Shown here: positions 52,315 to 61,257 of the stretch, one piece after another
How the letters are laid out: each line of letters opens with the position of its first letter
Numbering within the stretch: position 1 is the first letter of the stretch
Assembly (NCBI RefSeq): GCF_028204155.1
Contig: NZ_JAQLOI010000003.1
Coordinates: forward strand, 62,001-126,000
Source of the DNA: Vibrio algarum
GTDB taxonomy: Bacteria; Pseudomonadota; Gammaproteobacteria; Enterobacterales; Vibrionaceae
DNA length: 64,000 nucleotides
Direction: 5' to 3'
Position numbers and translations under genes: made by a program
Notes under the pieces: generated by a model
Databases searched by the model: none
The model's input: the letters and a program-made list of their open reading frames with translations, nothing else
Told to the model about the DNA's origin: nothing

Positions 52315-53526
52315 CTACTTTTTACTCATTTCCTTTGCTAGGTGATTAAATGCTTGCTCCAAATCGGCTAATAGATCCTCACTATCTTCTATTCCCGCAG
52401 AGACTCTAACTAATCCTTCCGGAATACCAAGCGCCTTGCGTTCTTCAGGAGTAACTTCAACATGGCTTGTTGTTCTGGCTGGGCCGAAAGTGGTTTCAAC
52501 TGAGCCCAGGTTAGCTGCGCAGTTTGCATATTTTAATGCGGGTAAAAGAATCGAAACAGATTCCATTCCACCTTTCAATGCAAAACTCAACAATCCACCA
52601 AATCCTCGCATTTGTTTTTTAGCAATATCATGATGAGTGTGAGTTTCAAGTCCCGGATAATATACAGCTTCCACTAGTTCATGCTTATCTAAATAGTTTG
52701 CAATTTGCATAGCATTTTCCGCCTGTTGCAGAACTCGAAGCTTTAGTGTTTTAACACCTCTCAACAAAAGATAAGCATCCCATGGTGCAAGAGATGCTCC
52801 GTTAATTTCCCTGTAGTGATAGATTTTTTCTACCAATTTCTTGCTACCGCACACGACCCCACCTAACGCATCGGCATGTCCACCTAAGAATTTTGTTGCG
52901 CTATGAAGCACAAGATCAACCCCAAGAGTAAGTGGAGTCTGATTAACGGGACTGGCAACGGTGTTGTCCGCAATGACCAACGCGCCGACTTCCTTTGCTA
53001 CTTTCACGATACGTTCGATATCGGTAATCTTTAAGGTTGGATTGGTCGGTGTTTCAATATAAACAACCTGACAACCTTTTCTGATCTCTTGCTCAAGAGC
53101 GTCGTGATCCCCTGTATCTACCAAAGTGACATCAACATTTATATTTGGGAGAAACTCAGTGAAAATTTTGTTTGTGCCACCGTAAGTGTCTTTGATTGAT
53201 ACGACACTATCACCCGGTCTTAGAAAGGTATAAAGGGTATTACTAATAGCTGCCATGCCTGTAGAAAAACTTGTCGCTGCTTCTGCTCGCTCAAGAATAC
53301 GAATTTTGCTCTCAAAAGCGGTTACTGTAGGGTTGGTATTACGTCCATATATATGGCCTGGTTTTTTGCCAATAGCAACATCATACCACTCATCCATATC
53401 ATCATAAGCGTAGGCGACACTGACTACGACAGGAACTTGAGTGGCTCGATGCACTCTTTGCTCTTGTTCTCCTGCCCAAACGGCTTCAGTCCCTAAACCT
53501 GATTTTTTCGTGTTCTCGTTGATCAT
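52315..53526 (-). CDS. Trans-sulfuration PLP enzyme (cystathionine gamma-synthase/methionine gamma-lyase family)
   Basis: A 403-residue fold-type I PLP enzyme. Recognisable are GHIYGRNTNPTVTAFESKI, SFSTGMAAISNTLYTFLRPG, VYIETPTNPTLKI, and the lysine bearing PLP in LHSATKFLGGHADALGG. The C-terminus has FGGLLSFAL and TSHVEVTPEERKALGIPEGL. The family covers cystathionine gamma-synthase, O-acylhomoserine sulfhydrylase and methionine gamma-lyase, and the sequence alone does not decide. ATG at 53524-53526 has GGAG in the right position; an upstream ATG adds 4 residues. The Lrp-box control favours amino-acid degradation. Confidence 0.9.
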   Translation of the reverse strand: MINENTKKSGLGTEAVWAGEQEQRVHRATQVPVVVSVAYAYDDMDEWYDVAIGKKPGHIYGRNTNPTVTAFESKIRILERAEAATSFSTGMAAISNTLYTFLRPGDSVVSIKDTYGGTNKIFTEFLPNINVDVTLVDTGDHDALEQEIRKGCQVVYIETPTNPTLKITDIERIVKVAKEVGALVIADNTVASPVNQTPLTLGVDLVLHSATKFLGGHADALGGVVCGSKKLVEKIYHYREINGASLAPWDAYLLLRGVKTLKLRVLQQAENAMQIANYLDKHELVEAVYYPGLETHTHHDIAKKQMRGFGGLLSFALKGGMESVSILLPALKYANCAANLGSVETTFGPARTTSHVEVTPEERKALGIPEGLVRVSAGIEDSEDLLADLEQAFNHLAKEMSKK

Positions 53527-53866
53527 TGTTTTCTCCATGTTTCCATACTGGCTGATAGAGAAAATTTATCATTTTGGTCGAATAATCTTGGTTATAGTTT
53601 GTCACTCAAAGATAAAAATCATCAAAAATTTGTCGTAGGTGATAAATTTTATCTAATCAAAATATTACAGCACTCACATACTCTTTCCTTCCGTTTATAT
53701 GGGATCGCTATGCAAGAGTGAGGTTAAGATGTCAGCACCTAATGGGCTAAACTGAATAAAATAACTTTTGCTACCTATAAACCGAATCTAAACTTTTTGG
53801 CAGAGTATCATTATAAACTTATACTTCAGAAAACTTTCTGTCATTAGCGACTTATTGAGACAAACA
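53527..53866. other. Divergent control region between PLP enzyme and two-component genes
   Basis: About 340 bases, no gene. Besides the two boxes at 53611-53653 nothing distinctive was seen; the response-regulator promoter must be in the right half. Confidence 0.45.
53611..53653 (-). promoter_or_regulatory. Two Lrp-type boxes, 30 bp apart, upstream of the PLP enzyme
   Basis: GATAAAAATCATC (53611-53623) and GATAAATTTTATC (53641-53653) match the box upstream of the Lrp gene at 12 and 11 of 13 positions. Centres are 30 bp apart, about three helical turns, placing two dimers on one face. They lie 85-127 bp before the enzyme start. Confidence 0.65.
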
Positions 53867-54556
53867 ATGACCCAAACAATTCTAGTTGTCGACGACAAGC
53901 TCAATGTACAAACATTACTAACAGAAGTTCTTACCAGCAAAGGATTTCAAGTTCTATGCGCGTCTAATGGGCGTGATGCACTGCTTGTTCTCAAGAAGTA
54001 CACTCCTGACCTAATACTCCTTGATGTCATGATGCCTCAAATGGATGGTTATCAGTTTATTACCGAACATCGAAATAGCAGTGATTTACCCGTAATCATG
54101 ATCACTGCAAAGCAGCATGAGCAAGATATTGTAAAAGGGTTTGAGTTAGGAGCAGATGATTATATCTGCAAGCCATTTAAAATGAGTGAGTTATTAGCAA
54201 GGATACAAGCCGTTCTCAGAAGAACATCCCGAATGCTTACTACTAATCCTTTACTTAAGGTTCCCCCTCTTTCTTTAGATACAACAACTAAAGAGTTGAC
54301 GGTAGCTAATAGACCTGTTGAATTGACACTTGCTGAATTAACCCTTTTAGGCTTATTGATGAAGTCGGTAGAGCATACTGTGAATAAAGCAGAGATATGT
54401 CGTTACCTTATTGAAGAGGGTTATAGTGGCTCGGAATCGACACTAAAGATCCATATTCGAAATCTTCGCAATAAACTCGAACCATTGATAAAAGAGCAAC
54501 TAGAGATAGAGTCCGTCTTTGGTGTTGGATACCGATTAAGGACCATTTCATCGTGA
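53867..54556 (+). CDS. OmpR-family response regulator
   Basis: A 229-residue response regulator: receiver with acidic pair D9-D10, phospho-acceptor D53 (LILLDVMMPQMDGYQF), TAK Thr and Lys in ADDYICKPFK, then an OmpR-type winged HTH (about 130-228; HTVNKAEICRYLIEEGYSGS, LKIHIRNLRNKLEP, VFGVGYRL). ATG 53867 is used rather than a TTG four codons earlier. It overlaps the kinase gene (GTGA). The pair is probably membrane-signal responsive; an exported EF-hand/lectin protein follows the kinase and may be its target or sensor partner. Confidence 0.92.
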   Translation: MTQTILVVDDKLNVQTLLTEVLTSKGFQVLCASNGRDALLVLKKYTPDLILLDVMMPQMDGYQFITEHRNSSDLPVIMITAKQHEQDIVKGFELGADDYICKPFKMSELLARIQAVLRRTSRMLTTNPLLKVPPLSLDTTTKELTVANRPVELTLAELTLLGLLMKSVEHTVNKAEICRYLIEEGYSGSESTLKIHIRNLRNKLEPLIKEQLEIESVFGVGYRLRTISS

Positions 54557-55929
54557 GAATTTCGGTACGAAATAAACTTATCTCAACTTATTTAATGATC
54601 AGTATTTTTACTGCGTTGATCATTTATGTGCTTACTTATGCTACTTCTGAAAAACGTATAGAAAAATTGGCTGAAAACTATATGTTGCAAGAGATGAGCC
54701 AGGAAGTCCATCATTGGTATGCCGCCGAACAATCCTGGGAGGGCTTTGCTGCGTATTTTAAATCGCTTCACCCACCTCTGCCTGATGACAAGGATCTTGG
54801 GTTGAATAAGGCTAAAAATGGTGGCTCGAAAAAAGCTGGGCTAGTAACTTCAGACCAGCGTGTATTGTTAAAATATCTTGATTTCCAGCCAGGGGAATTT
54901 ATACCTAAAGCTTATCTCTCTAATGCTCGGCAGGTGAAATATCGTGGAGATGTCATCGCATGGATTATTCCCCCAGAAGCAACCGGTATCAACCTCAGTT
55001 CACAGCTTCAAGTCTTTTTAGACAACACTTTGGATGTTTTATTATCATCTGTTGCTGTCAGTATCTTAGCCGCTCTTTTTTTAGGTGTGATCTTTGCAAA
55101 AGTGGTCCTAAAGCCAATAGAGACTCTAACGACTGCAGCATCAGAGATCGCATCGGGTGATCTTTATCAGAAAATCGAATCCTATCGTGATGATGAAATC
55201 GGTGATCTATCTCGCTCATTTAATAAAATGAGCCAAGACTTGGTCGCCGCCGATCAACAAAGACGTCAGTTGACGGCGGATATTACTCATGATTTAGGAA
55301 CACCAGTACAGGTTATATCTGGATATATAGAGATGGCCCAAGACGGTGAGTTGGCGCTAAATCCAGAACGAGTTGAGATTATTGCCAATGAATTGGAACA
55401 AATTCAAAGACTCCTAAAGGACATGAGCTTATTGGCTCAAACCGATGCAAAAACACTCTCTATTCATACCGAATCTATTGAAATACCATCACTTATTCAA
55501 AGAGTTATCCGTATGCATCAACTTTCTTGCCACGAAAAGCAGATTGACCTCAATTATCGTTGCGCGTCCAATTTGCCTCTGCTGGATCTAGATGAAGAGA
55601 GAATGATACAGGTTTTAAGTAATCTGATTAGTAACTCGATTCGTTATGTTTCTAAAGGTGGAAATATCGATATCACCTCATATTATGAGCACAATGTGGT
55701 AGCGATCAAGGTTAGCGATAACGGAAGTGGTATACACCCGGATGATTTACCTTTTATTTTTGCCCGCTTCTATCGCTCAGATAGATCAAGAAGTGGCGTC
55801 TCTGGCAAAATGGGGCTTGGACTTAGTATTTCTCGTGGGATTATTGAAATGCAAGGCGGAACAATACGAGCAGAAAGTGATGGTAGATCACACAGCCACA
55901 TTATTATTGAATTTCCAGTGACTAACTAG
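54553..55929 (+). CDS. BaeS-like sensor histidine kinase
   Basis: A 458-residue membrane kinase: helix 1 (about 8-30), periplasmic sensor (31-160), helix 2 (161-183), HAMP (184-236), H-box with phospho-acceptor His246 in TADITHDLGTPVQV, N-box LSNLISNSIRYV near 360, and the G1/G2 blocks DNGSGIHPDDLPFIF and GLGLSISRGII. It starts at GTG 54553, overlapping the regulator's TGA, so the two are translationally coupled. The periplasmic part contains Trp and acidic residues, but the signal is unknown. The EF-hand/lectin gene lies 143 bp downstream. Confidence 0.92.
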   Translation: MRISVRNKLISTYLMISIFTALIIYVLTYATSEKRIEKLAENYMLQEMSQEVHHWYAAEQSWEGFAAYFKSLHPPLPDDKDLGLNKAKNGGSKKAGLVTSDQRVLLKYLDFQPGEFIPKAYLSNARQVKYRGDVIAWIIPPEATGINLSSQLQVFLDNTLDVLLSSVAVSILAALFLGVIFAKVVLKPIETLTTAASEIASGDLYQKIESYRDDEIGDLSRSFNKMSQDLVAADQQRRQLTADITHDLGTPVQVISGYIEMAQDGELALNPERVEIIANELEQIQRLLKDMSLLAQTDAKTLSIHTESIEIPSLIQRVIRMHQLSCHEKQIDLNYRCASNLPLLDLDEERMIQVLSNLISNSIRYVSKGGNIDITSYYEHNVVAIKVSDNGSGIHPDDLPFIFARFYRSDRSRSGVSGKMGLGLSISRGIIEMQGGTIRAESDGRSHSHIIIEFPVTN

Positions 55930-56072
55930 TGCGTCGCTATTCTAACCAAAATTATAGATAGATATTTTTAATCATGGCTAAACCGTTTCTAAACCAGTGA
56001 CGGAGTTTGAGCAGCTATTCTTGAGTCCATTATTTTGTCGTCAAGATTCATTATTTATATATGGAGTTCAAC

Positions 56073-57053
56073 ATGGTTAAAAAACTAATAATAACTGCTG
56101 CAGCAGGTGTACCAATGCTGCTATCGCCGCTTAGTAATGTATTTGCAGCGCCTTCTGGTCCTGCATGGATGAACGCAGATGATATTCCTGCGGCATTTAT
56201 TAAGGAGGAAGACAGTAATGGAGACGGCAAAGTAACGCAGAGTGAATTTAAAGGTCCGGATAGCGATTTCAGTTTATTCGACAAAAATGGAGATGGTGTA
56301 ATAGAACTGGTTGAAGCACCGACCCGAGACACACTTCCACCGCCTAGTATGAATTCTGGTCCAGCGATGGACTCAAATCTAACAATGATGGATAAGGTCA
56401 CTATCAATGGTATTCAATTTTCGTTCGATACTATGTATGCCTTTTTTGGTTGGAACGAGCTTCCGAAGGATTTAACGCTTAATAAGTTGCCGATCAAGGC
56501 ATTCACTTCTCCAGAAGGTAAAACACATTATTACCAGGTCGTTTATATGCCGGATGGAAATTTAAACTGGTTCCAGGCTGCATACCTTGCTGATGATGCG
56601 GGAGGTTATCTCGCTTCTATTACTTCTGAAGAAGAGAATAATTTCATATTTAATATGGTAAATGATCAGAAATATTTTTGGAGATTTCCTAAATATATTG
56701 AAGGTAAAAGCCAGAACAACCACTATGAAATATCGATTGGCCCATTTCTTGGTGGATATCAACCAGAAGGGTCAAAAGAACCTGCAGGCGGATGGAGTTG
56801 GTTAAGTGGTGAAGTTTGGACCTACAGTAATTGGGCGGTAAACCTAGACGATGGTATCGTTGATAAAGACCCTCGCCCAAATGATCAACCTAATGATTCA
56901 GGTAACGGTCAGCGCATAATGGGTTTTGGGGAAATGAACTTACCTGTGCCTACATGGGGTGACTATATGGATGCAGTAGGCACTTATGGCAATGACCGCT
57001 TACCAGGCCGCACCTATGCGTTTGTAATGGAATTTGAATCTATACCTAAGTAA
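56073..57053 (+). CDS. Exported EF-hand/C-type-lectin-like protein
   Basis: A 326-residue exported protein. A signal peptide (about 1-25, ending VFAAPS) is followed by two full EF-hand loops, DSNGDGKVTQSE (47-58) and DKNGDGVIELVE (70-81), then a C-type-lectin-like domain (about 140-326) with LNWFQAAYLADDAGGYLASI, EEENNFIFNMV, GGWSWLSGEVWTYSNWA and the final FVMEFE. No Cys is present, unlike animal lectins. ATG 56073 is preferred over 56061 because GGAG precedes it. It follows the two-component pair on the same strand. A calcium-dependent sugar- or surface-binding role is inferred. Confidence 0.82.
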   Translation: MVKKLIITAAAGVPMLLSPLSNVFAAPSGPAWMNADDIPAAFIKEEDSNGDGKVTQSEFKGPDSDFSLFDKNGDGVIELVEAPTRDTLPPPSMNSGPAMDSNLTMMDKVTINGIQFSFDTMYAFFGWNELPKDLTLNKLPIKAFTSPEGKTHYYQVVYMPDGNLNWFQAAYLADDAGGYLASITSEEENNFIFNMVNDQKYFWRFPKYIEGKSQNNHYEISIGPFLGGYQPEGSKEPAGGWSWLSGEVWTYSNWAVNLDDGIVDKDPRPNDQPNDSGNGQRIMGFGEMNLPVPTWGDYMDAVGTYGNDRLPGRTYAFVMEFESIPK

Positions 57054-57070
57054 TTGACTGCCTTTAAAAC

Positions 57071-57095
57071 TGGGTGTCGAAAGCGGCACCCATTT
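57071..57095 (+). terminator. Terminator of the lectin-like gene
   Basis: TGGGTGTCG (57071-57079) pairs with CGGCACCCA (57084-57092), with one G-T wobble and a 4-base loop, followed by TTTC. Confidence 0.7.
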
Positions 57096-57346
57096 CATTA
57101 TGATGACTTTTCATCTGTTATAACATTGGTAACTAACATCAGTTTTGAATACTTAACATATAGTACTGTCTACTGATGTGGACTCCCCCTTGTTATACAT
57201 TCCTAACGCTTAGGCTAAAGCGGTATTACAACCATGCAGTGTATTGGATAATTTCGAAGGGGAAATGTTGTCTTTAATATATTCACATATAAAGTTACTG
57301 CGATAGCATCGGTTGACTTAACAGTGCCCTATTCAACAAATTCACA

Positions 57347-58048
57347 CTAATTGTCCGTTACTTTTACGCATCGAACCGAAAACATATAGTCTTTCGAGCT
57401 TGTAGCGCGTCTGATTTCTGTTTTATGTGTGTTCCACCAAGAATAAGCGAGTGTACGGATAATAGCTTGCTTATCTGTTGCGCTTGTTGCTGTCCAAAAC
57501 TCAGTATAAGCACCTTGGGTGATATAATATCCATTCCACTTTACGCCTGCTGGACGGGCCGAGAAATTATGTTTGTTCACTAGAGATGGGTCAAACTTCT
57601 TAAACAAGCCATTGCGTTGAGTTTCTTTTAATTGAAGGCCTATATATTGGTCTTTGCCACGCCAACCCTCTTTGTTAAGGTCTTCTTCCGACATTCCCAT
57701 CGCGCTTTCTAATGCTTTCCAATCATCATCAGTTGCCACCCGCCAACCTTTAGGGCATAAGTTTCGAGCGTCAGACACGTCGTGCCAATCATACAAACGA
57801 CCGTATTTAGCAAGGTTGTCTTCATCATCCTTAGGGATAAAGCCAGTCTCAACGTCTGAGCCATCTTGAAATTTGGTGCTTATTAAGTTTTCTGCTAACC
57901 AAACTTGATCACCAATTTTAACGGTATGGTAAGTGTTACCTTCCACATCTTGAACGGTAGATTGGCTTAATTTTTGATTAATGTCATTAGCAGATGATGT
58001 AGCAGAAAGAACCATACCGACTCCTATAGATAAAATGAGCTTATTCAC
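57347..58048 (-). CDS. Exported FISUMP-domain protein
   Basis: A 233-residue exported protein with signal peptide (about 1-20) and the Fibrobacter succinogenes major paralogous domain: VQDVEGNTYHTVKIGDQVW, LAENLISTKF, YGRLYDWHDV, LCPKGWRVATDDDWKALE, then FSARPAGVKWNGYY, FWTATSA and the final FSVRCVK. The family is most common in Bacteroidetes and Fibrobacteres and is found at the cell surface; the role is undefined. In Vibrio it suggests transfer. It stands alone, with 290 bases of gap to the lectin gene on the other strand. Confidence 0.88.
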   Translation of the reverse strand: MNKLILSIGVGMVLSATSSANDINQKLSQSTVQDVEGNTYHTVKIGDQVWLAENLISTKFQDGSDVETGFIPKDDEDNLAKYGRLYDWHDVSDARNLCPKGWRVATDDDWKALESAMGMSEEDLNKEGWRGKDQYIGLQLKETQRNGLFKKFDPSLVNKHNFSARPAGVKWNGYYITQGAYTEFWTATSATDKQAIIRTLAYSWWNTHKTEIRRATSSKDYMFSVRCVKVTDN

Positions 58049-58169
58049 AACGCGTTACCTTCGTTAACTATATGCAAATACTCTAACTCTCAAACTAATG
58101 GCAATCTAGGCGGTTTCCTCTCTAAAACATGCCTATTTATATCACTATTATTATTTATCTAACAAAGCG

Positions 58170-59060
58170 CTATACGATATTTTCTATTAAGTCGGTTGAT
58201 TGACGCCACTGCTTGGGTGATTGGCCATACATACGCTTAAAATCACGACTGAATTGCGAGGAACTCACATAACCCACTGCCAGAGCAGCTTCGCTTACAT
58301 TCATACCCTCTGCGATTTTCATTGCAGCTTTGTTCAAACGCATCGACTTAATAAACTGGATAGGCGACATTCTAGTGGCTTGTTTAAACTTGCGATGGAA
58401 CACAGCACGGCTCATTCCTACTAACGAAGCCAATTCATCTATGGTCACGTTTTTCTCAATATATTGGGCAATGTACTCGATCGAACGTGTAATTTGATTA
58501 CCTATGCCAAAAGCTCTTCTTGCTGAGATACCCGCATTCCCTTTGAGCACAGCATAGTATAGTTCGCGCAGGCGGCTCTCACCTAAGATAGCGATATCTG
58601 CCTTGTTTTCGCCTAACTGAAGCAAACGTAATAAAGCATCAGAAAATGTATCATCCCAATCAGCTAAAGACATTCCCGGTGATTGTGAGCTATTTTTGGG
58701 CAACTTAACGACACTAGTCGAGCTTTCCATCTCGATAGCTAATTCCGTCATTACTTTCGTGTCCAATGAAATATATATACCTAGCAGTGGCTCATCAGGT
58801 GATGCGTTAGGTGTACCCGCTTCGACAGGAAGAGAAACCGTACAACACAAATATTGGCTGTTGTCATAGACATAATACTCACCATCCAATATCGCTTCCT
58901 TTTTACCGCTTAAGATAACGATAACCGTAGGCTCATAAACCGCAGGTGCACATGGAATGGCATTGGTTACTTTAAAAAGGCTAACGCCCTTTATGCCTGT
59001 CTCGACCATGCCATCTTCAGTGATACGGCTGTTTACCAATTCCTTTATTTCCTGCTTCAT
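58170..59060 (-). CDS. AraC_N-type AraC family regulator
   Basis: A 296-residue regulator of the AraC family with the AraC_N domain (about 20-180; FKVTNAIPCAPAVYEPTVIV, LSGKKEAILDGEYYVYD) and two C-terminal HTH motifs (VTIDELASLVGMSRAVFHRK, MNVSEAALAVGYVSSSQFSR, ending YGQSPKQWR). The ATG at 59058-59060 has GGGGGAGG upstream; an earlier ATG adds 10 residues. It is divergent from the SDR gene (59241) and probably activates it; AraC_N genes beside dehydrogenases are common. Confidence 0.9.
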   Translation of the reverse strand: MKQEIKELVNSRITEDGMVETGIKGVSLFKVTNAIPCAPAVYEPTVIVILSGKKEAILDGEYYVYDNSQYLCCTVSLPVEAGTPNASPDEPLLGIYISLDTKVMTELAIEMESSTSVVKLPKNSSQSPGMSLADWDDTFSDALLRLLQLGENKADIAILGESRLRELYYAVLKGNAGISARRAFGIGNQITRSIEYIAQYIEKNVTIDELASLVGMSRAVFHRKFKQATRMSPIQFIKSMRLNKAAMKIAEGMNVSEAALAVGYVSSSQFSRDFKRMYGQSPKQWRQSTDLIENIV

Positions 59061-59240
59061 AACCTCCCCCATAAGAACAAACTGATACAAATAGGCATAT
59101 TTTAGCGATAATTTCGCCTATTTTAATGCATCATTGAGAGTTATATTACATTCCAGACAAAAATACCACCACTGATAGTTCCATGTACATTAAATTGCTG
59201 CACTATCAAAACGCTCAACATAACCACAAAGGTACACATT

Positions 59241-60185
59241 ATGGCGATAAATAAATTTGAGAATAAAGGTTGGACTCCAGAGCATATTGGCTCACTTGCA
59301 GGTAAGACATATGTCATCACTGGTGCAAATAGCGGCGCTGGTTTTGAAGCATCGCGAATCTTACTTTCTAAGGGTGCAAGAGTCATCATGATGAACCGAA
59401 ACCCAAGTAAATCCGCAACAGCTATCGCCGATTTGAAGGGCTCTTTAGGCAATCAGATCGATGTACATTTTATACATATTGATTTAAGTAAGCTTGATTC
59501 AGTGCGCAAGGCAGCAGAAGAACTCTTAGAAGCAACGACAACCATAGATGCACTGATCTGTAATGGCGCTATTGCGCAGGTAGCAAAGCAAGAGATCACT
59601 ATTGACGGATTTGAGAGTCAACTCGGAGTCAACCACTTTGGCCACTTCTTGCTTTGTGGTCTTGTCTTTGATCGCCTTGAAGAGTCTAAAGGGCGCATCG
59701 TTATAGTTGGCAGTAACGGTTACAAAATGGGGCTGAAGAGAATCAAGTTCGAAGATCTTAACTTTGATAGTAAATACACAGCCTGGGAGTCATACTCACA
59801 AAGTAAACTAGCTCAGATGATGTTTGGCTATGAGCTTCAACGCCGCATTGAGCTAGCAGGGAAAAATGTGCAAGTTCAAGTCTGTCATCCTGGCGCTTCC
59901 CGCACGAACTTACTAATGGACACAGCAAGTACCTTTAATAAGGTTCTATGGTCTGTCATGTCTCGAGTCGTCGCTCAATCAGCGGAAAAAGGAGCATGGC
60001 CTGAAGTAATGTGTGCAACCGAACAAGGGTTAGAAAACGCAAAGCTTTATGGGCCGACTAAACGAGCTGATACTGTTGGGCCTGTTGGTGAAAACAAGCT
60101 TGATGACGTTGCTCTTGATGAAGAGGCGGCAACAAGGCTTTGGCAACTATCACTCGAAAAAACGTCTCTCAATTGGCCGCTTTAA
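59241..60185 (+). CDS. Short-chain dehydrogenase/reductase
   Basis: A 314-residue classical SDR of the retinol-dehydrogenase/WWOX-like type. The cofactor motif is TGANSGAGFEA, the NNAG equivalent is CNGA, and the catalytic tetrad includes Ser in VIVGSNGY and YSQSK (Y and K). RNPSK after strand 2 favours NADPH. It is the first gene of a unit with the patatin-like gene 3 bp downstream. The substrate is unknown. Confidence 0.9.
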   Translation: MAINKFENKGWTPEHIGSLAGKTYVITGANSGAGFEASRILLSKGARVIMMNRNPSKSATAIADLKGSLGNQIDVHFIHIDLSKLDSVRKAAEELLEATTTIDALICNGAIAQVAKQEITIDGFESQLGVNHFGHFLLCGLVFDRLEESKGRIVIVGSNGYKMGLKRIKFEDLNFDSKYTAWESYSQSKLAQMMFGYELQRRIELAGKNVQVQVCHPGASRTNLLMDTASTFNKVLWSVMSRVVAQSAEKGAWPEVMCATEQGLENAKLYGPTKRADTVGPVGENKLDDVALDEEAATRLWQLSLEKTSLNWPL

Positions 60186-60188
60186 GCA

Positions 60189-61090
60189 ATGCGCATGGGA
60201 CCTGTTATGTTTAAGAATCTGACGCTGGCTCTCGCGATGTACTTACTAATAGGTTGTTCATCACCAAATATCTATCAAGATCTTAATACCATGCCCCTTA
60301 CGCCTGTAGAAAGGGAGAAATATGAACTGGGAATTGCGTTTGGTGGAGGCGGTATTCGTGGCTTTATACACTTAGGAGTGCTCAAAGCTCTTGAAGAAGA
60401 AGGCATCAAGCCAGATGTTGTCAGTGGTACGTCAGCGGGCTCTATCGCAGCAACACTTTACGCTTCAGGAATGAAACTTGAAGAGATAGAGCTAGCCATC
60501 GAGAAAGTCCATATGTCTGATATTGCTGACTTTGTGTTTTCTTCTAAGGGCTTAGTGAACGGCAAAAAGTTATCTGCGTGGATAAACTCGTACATAGATT
60601 ACGATGACTTGTCAGAAATGCCCATTCCAGTAGCAGTGACAGCAACCAACATGACAACTAAGGAAACTGTCATGATTCGTTCTGGAAATCCTGGTCATGC
60701 CGTTCAAGCTTCATCCACAATCCCAGGTGCTTTTGTCCCCATAGAAAATAATGGAGATATCCTTGTTGATGGTGGTGTGTTCAGTGTTGTCCCCGTTTAC
60801 ACCGCCAGAAAATTGGGTGCAAAAAAGTGATTGCTATCGATATATACTGTCACAATCAGCCAAAGCCAGAAATATCAGCAAGCAAAATAACCCTTGCAGC
60901 ATTTCGAATGCAAAGCTGCCGATTATCTCAACAAGAGCTCGACAACGCTGATATTGTAATTACACCAAATTATGAGCCTAGTGGCAGCGCCGCTTTTGAT
61001 GAAAAAGCGCAAGCGATAGAAGCAGGTTACATTGCAACGAAACAGGCTATGCCACAAATAAAATCGATGCTTTCAAGAACATCAATATAG
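60189..61090 (+). pseudogene. Patatin-like lipoprotein (RssA-like), frameshifted in an A6 run
   Basis: A patatin-like phospholipase with lipobox LLIGC (Cys23 if it starts at 60189), oxyanion motif GGGGIRG (52-58), nucleophile Ser82 in GTSAGS, and catalytic Asp in VDGGVFSVVP. The frame stops at TGA 60828-60830 after LGAKK. Adding one A, or shifting -1 at A AAA AAG (60821-60827), continues as KVIAIDIYCHNQPKPEIS to a stop at 61088-61090, the length of RssA relatives. The truncated form keeps all catalytic residues but loses the last third. It is cotranscribed with the SDR gene. Confidence 0.82.
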
Positions 61091-61257
61091 GGGCTGTTTT
61101 CTTAACTAAACGGAGGAAACGCTTTATAGCATTTCCATCCCGTTTTTTCTGTACCAGAATATGAAGTAGACACCGATGTCTTTTATATCTGTGTATATTG
61201 AAATACTGCCTCAGGTTCGGTGCACTTACAGGAGCACATATTTCGTCTGATTGAAAT

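Noticed and set aside
60828..60858. Stimulatory hairpin for frameshifting (TGATTG/CAATCA) after the patatin A-run
   Set aside because: Only 6 weak pairs, starting immediately after the slippery site, where a stem would block rather than help.
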